Shown here in pieces: positions 59,248 to 64,000 of a DNA stretch of 64,000 bases. The stretch covers positions 25,001 to 89,000 of the forward strand of contig JAMWET010003473.1 of the NCBI GenBank assembly GCA_024036415.1, in the 5' to 3' direction. Numbering within the stretch: the stretch's first letter is position 1; each line of letters starts with the position of its first letter. Made by a program: the position numbers and the translations under genes. The stretch comes from Prochilodus magdalenae (lineage: Eukaryota; Chordata; Actinopteri; Characiformes; Prochilodontidae). The notes under the pieces were generated by a model. That model saw only the letters and a program-made list of their open reading frames with translations. It did not search any database and was not told the DNA's origin.

Positions 59248-59511
59248 GCAGAGGGCTAGAATGGGGTATATTCACGCCGTAATTACCCTACTCATATTCA
59301 CCATTTGCTGTTCTATTTCTGTCTCCAGAGCTGAAAAGATCGCTGACATCCTCGGCTCACGAGCGCATCTGAGGAACGGGGTGGCGGCTTTTCAGGATCG
59401 GAGCGAAAGCGCTGGCGACGTGACGTTTCCTTGTTTTGGCACTTGTCGAAATCGCGGGGCAAAGTCAATTTGCCAAGCGTTCACACGCACGAGTTCCCAG
59501 CAGTGGAACAG
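59248..59511 (+). CDS. Candidate exon encoding a secreted-protein start
   Basis: A long CT-rich tract ending CTCTCCAG at 59247 is a strong splice acceptor. Thirteen bases later ATG at 59261 opens MGYIHAVITLLIFTICCS, a convincing hydrophobic leader with a likely cleavage after SVSRA. The frame continues for 83 codons (AEKIADILGSRAHLRNG, TFPCFGTCRNRGAKSICQAF) to a CAG|GTGAAG donor, GT at 59512. The in-frame stop TGA lies just inside the putative intron. No family recognised. The (CT)n acceptor could be accidental, and the exon is plus-strand, opposite to IGSF11. Confidence 0.3.
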
Positions 59512-59993
59512 GTGAAGCTACATCATAAGGAATGTCATATTCCGAGACATCTAAATCCAAATCAGTAGCTCTCTTGTGTATTAACCTTTATGGGGTATAA
59601 GCCTGGAAACACTTCCTTATGTTCTTACATACGGCTTTTTTAACCCGTAGCTGAGCAAGCGAAGGAACTGCGTGGAAAGAGCAGATTCTACACTTCCATA
59701 TCCATAAAAGTAGAGGAGATATAGAAGTTATGATTGAATTTGAGGGAAAGTTATTATCGTGTTGCAGAAAAACAACATTGCTAAAACCTTCTATGAATGC
59801 CACGTCTATAAGAATCGATGGACATGATGGTAACTGTTATGGTGCTTCATAAGGCTTTGTAAACATGGTTATGAATATTTCTAATTCTGAATGACACTTT
59901 GTTCGTTATGTATCACGTTAACAAACTCAGTCCTAGCTGGCAGGTCAAGGAATGCCTTGATTTCCATAACTAAGGAATTGCTTTTATAATAAA
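59512..59993. other. Unannotated stretch
   Basis: No gene or repeat recognised. Confidence 0.5.
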
Positions 59994-60496
59994 CGTCACG
60001 TCCGCGGATCTGCCTGACACTGCTGATCCTACGGACTCCACTTCCCAGAGTGCACTACCCGATGACGTCATACCCACATGTCTGCAGTCTACCAGTCACA
60101 CACTGTTGATAAACCCCACTCAAACCGTAATTCTTCACAAAGTTTTGCCAGCAATCCTACTTTTTATCTCTGACTTTTAGTTTTGACCCCGTCTCCTTCT
60201 CAAATTATCCTTTCGCCTTCTCCTTTTGTTTTGTTAGCCTGTTGTTAGCCTCGCTGGTTCTAGACCCTATTTCCGTCCCTTCGATTTCGCTTTGTTACTT
60301 CCCTCTGGTTTACTTTGCCTTCCTGCTTGCCTCTCTGGATCTCGACCCTCACCTGTATCTTCTACTTATGACCAGGTATTGCCCCTATGTATTGCTGTCT
60401 CGTCCTTTGCTGTTGTGTGAAGATTCTGGTTTGTTCAATAAAGCTCATTTGACTTTTAGCTCTGCTAGCGTCGCACCCAGTTCCTTGCATCTGACA
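59994..60496 (+). mobile_element. Solo LTR, 503 bp, with perfect target duplication
   Basis: It begins CGTCACGTCC, a TG-start with one change, and ends ATCTGACA. It is flanked by identical ATAAA at 59989-59993 and 60497-60501. It contains CTCCACTTCCCAGAGTGCAC, GATGACGTCATACCCACATG and a TTCAATAAAGCTC polyadenylation-type signal near the 3' end. It is the best delimited member of the LTR family in this window. Confidence 0.85.
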
Positions 60497-60547
60497 ATAA
60501 AGGAATACCATAAGAAGAAGAGAGACTGATATCGTCGCTGTCCTAAG

Positions 60548-60790
60548 AAAAACAGGTATCTCCATAATGGCAACTTTACAGGAGAGGCCAAAAAACACAT
60601 TTAATTTGAATGGAAGTCAATGGAACCAGACGTCTTTCCAAGCAGTTTCATGCCATTTCTGTTGGTCCATTCTTCATGAAATTTCGAGACAGTGTAAAGA
60701 GCAGCTCATGTGATCAAATGAGGCCTAAAAGTAAAAATCAACAAAAATGGAGAAACATGTTTTTCTTTGGACAGCAACGATATCCTGGTT
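60548..60790 (+). repeat. Dispersed repeat M, copy 2
   Basis: Shares ACAGGAGAGGCC, CAATGGAACCAGACGTCTTT and TTTCTGTTGGTCC with 34835-35085. Confidence 0.72.
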
Positions 60791-60799
60791 AATACAGTA

Positions 60800-61248
60800 A
60801 TTTTGTTCTAGTTGCTAGGCTCTAATTCCTAAAACCTACAGAATACGCTACTGGTCCCCAAAATCTGCAAAATATTCAGTGCTGAGAAGACCTCTAGTAG
60901 CTTTTGGAACTGGGAGAACTCTCCAGAAGTTTTTAGAACTGTCTGGAACATTCTAGAACTATGGAGAACTGTTTAGAACTGTCTGAGACTGCCCAGTAGT
61001 CTACACGCATAGAAGTATGTTAAACAGCCGTTCCAGCTGAGTGAGTGGATAGTGGATACAGAGCTACAGGTAGTTTAGAGGCATCAAGCCATGATCAAAC
61101 GAGCACTGAAAGAGAACTTATGAAGGTGGATGGTTGCTGCTTGCATGAATGGAAGTTTATTATGTAGAGTTTAGAGGATTCACTGAAGTTTAAAAGGTGT
61201 AAAGATGTTTATAACAGGTTTTAATGTTGTAGTAAACCAACATTATTA
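60800..61248. other. Unannotated stretch
   Basis: Contains a few imperfect TCTAGAACT-type repeats around 60.9-61.0 kb. No gene. Confidence 0.5.
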
Positions 61249-62122
61249 AATATATATATATATATATATAAACTTATACTATATATATATTAAACTGTTG
61301 ATGTGACACCATCTCTGGGAGAAAAAGTGTGTGATTTTAGCATTTTAACAATTATTATGCATTCTATATAGGGGTAACTGCAGTTGTTCAGTGTCTAAAT
61401 ATTGCATAGACCTCTAACCAATTTATCATAGATTTAAAATATGTTGCTTACCATACTAAGCTCAAGCAGTCAGAGTGTACGACTTCCTTTGAGATACATG
61501 CAATTCTAAAACCTATGTCACTCAGTGTTGTAATGGTGTATAGTGCTTGGGCCCCGGTAATTGCCACTTCCCATGTAATTTCCCCTCATAGCAGCTACTA
61601 TATATATATATATATATATAAAAACATAAGTTTATATAAAATTTTACACAAATATATAAAAAACGTATAACTTATATAAAGTGAGACACACTTGTTGCTA
61701 TAGCCACTGATACACAAAACAATACACTGTAACTTGCACCACTCTAAAATTAACACCTATATATTGGAGTTATATGCAGAATGAACACTTTTGATTAGTG
61801 AAAGGAGGTGACAGGTTTCTAAACTGTTGATGTGACACCATCTCTGGGAGAGGAAGTGTGTGATTTTAGCATTTTAACAATGATTATGCATTCTATATAG
61901 GGGTAACTGCAGTAGTTCAGTGTCTAAATATTGCACAGTGTCCAATTTATCATAGATTTAAAATATGTTGCTTACCATACTAAGCTCAAACAGTCAGAGT
62001 GTACAACTTCCTTTGAGATACATGCAATTCTAAAACCTATGTCACTCAGTGTTGTAATGGTGTATAAATTGCCACTTCCCATGTAATTTCCCCTCATACC
62101 AGCTACCATATATATATATATA

Positions 62123-62172
<50 letters not shown>
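61249..62172. repeat. Direct duplication of about 290 bp with (TA)n tracts
   Basis: Copies at about 61292-61600 and 61819-62107 share AAACTGTTGATGTGACACC, ATGCATTCTATATAGGGG and TTTGAGATACATGC. Each is followed by a (TA)n run (61601-61620 and 62107-62171). Another (TA)n run precedes the first copy at about 61249-61271. The second copy has lost a short GCTTGGGCCCCGG segment. Confidence 0.92.
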
Positions 62173-62180
<8 letters not shown>

Positions 62181-63124
62181 TTTTGTATATTTAGTGGCTA
62201 TTTTGTGGGTTGGCTGAAAATGGTCTGTGAATTGCTACTGTGCTGTGTTTATTGAATAGTGCGTAAGGATATATTTAATAATTCCCTTTGGCAAACTGCA
62301 GAGAAAGGTGACGAGTTAATGTCAAATGCAGGGTTTATATATTTACATGAAAGAGCGGAGGCCACAAAGAGGTTGAGCGGATGTACTGTAGAACCTGCGC
62401 ACACCGGAGCGACCTGGAAATGACCTAAATTAATCCGACAACTCTCTGAACGGAACAGAAAAGCACAGGATGAAGGTAAAGAACACAAGAGCGTGACACA
62501 CTGACAACAGAGATTACCGCTACAGCTACTCAGGTGAGAGCGTGGCATTATCGGGCAAACGTGGATCATAGATCGCATGGATTATGAGATCACACAGTTT
62601 AGCGAGGCATCTGATAAGCCGAGAGAGGTGAGGAGCACGAGGTTTATCTCCGGCACGGATGCAGTGGGAGGTCTCATAAAGACACCATTCAGAAAACTTT
62701 CCACCTATTTTGGAGACAAATGCTGGTCTAATATGCTGCTCTAATTCTAATGCTGCTATTCAAATATTCCCCTGACAGCATTCAAATATTAGATAAGGAT
62801 TTAATAAAGATGTAAATATAAAAGGAACAACATGGTGGTGTTCAGACTAACAGAGCTGCAGATCATTCCTTAAATCATTACACATTTATGAGAAAAGTTA
62901 TAATAAAGTTAACACTCAGAATTCATTTCATTTTAACCCATAAGAGCCATAAGAGTCATTTCCCCTCAAGGGAAAATAATAAAGGGTCCTTTATAGGATC
63001 ATAAAAGATCAGTCTTATTGTGACAAAGAGGTCACATGGCGTCTTCTGTAAGTATTATAAAGTCATAATACTGATAGCATATGTCACAACAACGATTTCA
63101 TAACTCGTATTCCATCATGGTGTT
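62173..63124. other. Unannotated stretch
   Basis: No gene or clear repeat recognised. Confidence 0.5.
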
Positions 63125-64000
63125 CTAGAAATGGCATTAGAATGGGTATATGTAATAAAGAATATGGGTATATATAATATAAAATATGGGTATATGTAAT
63201 ATAGAATATGGGTATTTATGATGTAGAATATGGGTATGTGTAATATAGGATATGGGTATTTATGATGTAGAATATGGGTATATGTTATATAAAATATGGG
63301 TATATGTAATATAGAATATGGGTATATGTAATATAGAATATGGGTATATGTGATATAGAATATGGGTTATATGTAATATAGAATATGGGTATATGTAATA
63401 TAGATATGTGGGATGTATATGAATATAATATAGATATATGGGTATATGTAATATATGGGGGGGTAGAATATGGGTATATGTAATATAGAATATGGGTATG
63501 TGGGTAATATAGAATATGTGTATATGTGTAGAATATGGGTATGTGTAATATAGATATGGGTATATGTGGATATAGAATATGGGTATATTATGATGTAGAA
63601 TATGGGTATGTAATATAGAATATGGGTATATAATATAATATGGGTGATACAGAATATGTGTATATAGAATATGGGTATGTGTGATATAGAATATGGGTAT
63701 ATGTGATATAGAATATGGGAATATGTGGTATGTGTAGCTCAGCGGATACACCACTTCCCATAAAGTATCCACCACCCCCACGTGGGAGGGATGGGTTCGA
63801 AAGTATGGGTGACTTTGCTGTGTACACCAATAAGAGTCCTAGGGCAAGTATGGCCCACCTGTAATGTGGTTAACCTAGTAATCGCTCTGGATAAAGAGCG
63901 GCTAAAATGCCAGAAATGTGAAATGTATAGAATATGGGTATATGTGATATAGAATATATGTGTAATATAGAATATGGGTATATGTACTATAGAGGATATG
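63125..64000. repeat. Minisatellite of about 22-bp units, running off the window
   Basis: Variants of GAATATGGGTATATGTAATATA, with unit length near 22 bp and many short deletions. It is interrupted by a SINE at 63727-63925 and continues to the window end, so its full length is unknown. Minus-strand frames (PYSILHIPIFYITYTHILY-like) are periodicity artefacts. Confidence 0.93.
63727..63925 (+). repeat. tRNA-derived SINE, copy 5, inside minisatellite
   Basis: Box A-like TAGCTCAGCGG and box B-like GGTTCGAAAG, then AATAAGAGTCCTAGGGCAAG and a tail TCGCTCTGGATAAAGAGCGG ending AATGTGAAATG. Minisatellite units lie on both sides. Confidence 0.87.

Noticed and set aside
63260..63830. A 173-codon minus-strand frame of ILHIPIFYITYTHI repeats
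   Set aside because: Periodicity artefact of the 22-bp minisatellite.

Overview
The window is vertebrate nuclear DNA, almost certainly from a ray-finned fish. The evidence is an intron-split immunoglobulin-superfamily gene with GT-AG exons, several teleost-type Tc1-like transposons, an intact hAT transposon, tRNA-derived SINEs, many solo LTRs of one or two related families, and long minisatellites. There is no sign of bacterial or viral gene organisation. The repeat families look like those of otophysan fishes (characins, catfishes), but that placement is an inference from memory.

Only one host gene is securely present. Three consecutive coding exons of IGSF11 (BT-IgSF/VSIG3) lie on the minus strand at 16415-16578, 4556-4763 and 2157-2312. 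Their intron phases fit together (1, 0, 1, 1) and they encode the V-type Ig domain and the start of the C2-type Ig domain. Later exons (rest of C2, transmembrane segment, cytoplasmic tail) should lie left of position 1. The signal-peptide exon should lie right of 16578. A phase-compatible but unproven candidate for it is at 46970-47054. If that candidate or a more distant exon 1 is right, most or all of the window to the right of 16.6 kb is IGSF11 intron 1.

Layout. 1-2156: intron 4 with one dispersed repeat. 2157-4763: two exons around an intron filled by a (GA)n tract and a 1.5-kb minisatellite. 4764-16414: intron 2 with a degenerate Tc1 copy, a solo LTR, a 91-bp tandem repeat, a complete hAT element with an intact 644-aa transposase, a second Tc1 copy and a third Tc1 trace. 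16.6-23.3 kb: a dispersed repeat, SINEs, a Tc1-like element with visible terminal repeats, and a solo LTR nested inside a SINE. 23.3-26.3 kb: a 45-bp satellite with two monomer types. 26.8-27.5 kb: a long purine-only tract. 27.7-31 kb: AT-rich repeats. 31-37 kb: more Tc1 remnants. 37.5-39.1 kb: a 42-bp satellite with a 672-bp higher-order repeat. 40-42.6 kb: a tandem duplication with a tRNA-Gly-derived retroposon in only one copy, followed by two abutting Tc1-like elements. 45-52 kb: a cluster of solo LTRs, one split by a hAT-like element, plus a CpG-rich block. 52-54.5 kb: SINEs, a Tc1 trace and a minisatellite. 55.5-58.9 kb: two more arrays of the 42-bp satellite in opposite orientations. 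59.2 kb: a candidate secreted-protein exon. 60-64 kb: a solo LTR, a duplicated block and a terminal minisatellite with a SINE inside it.

Apart from IGSF11, the coding sequences belong to transposable elements, and only the hAT transposase is uninterrupted. No operon-like or novel multi-gene system is visible. The most unusual material is the splice-site and repeat architecture of IGSF11 intron 3, the higher-order satellites, the nested insertions that can be dated relative to each other, and the two orphan candidate exons.
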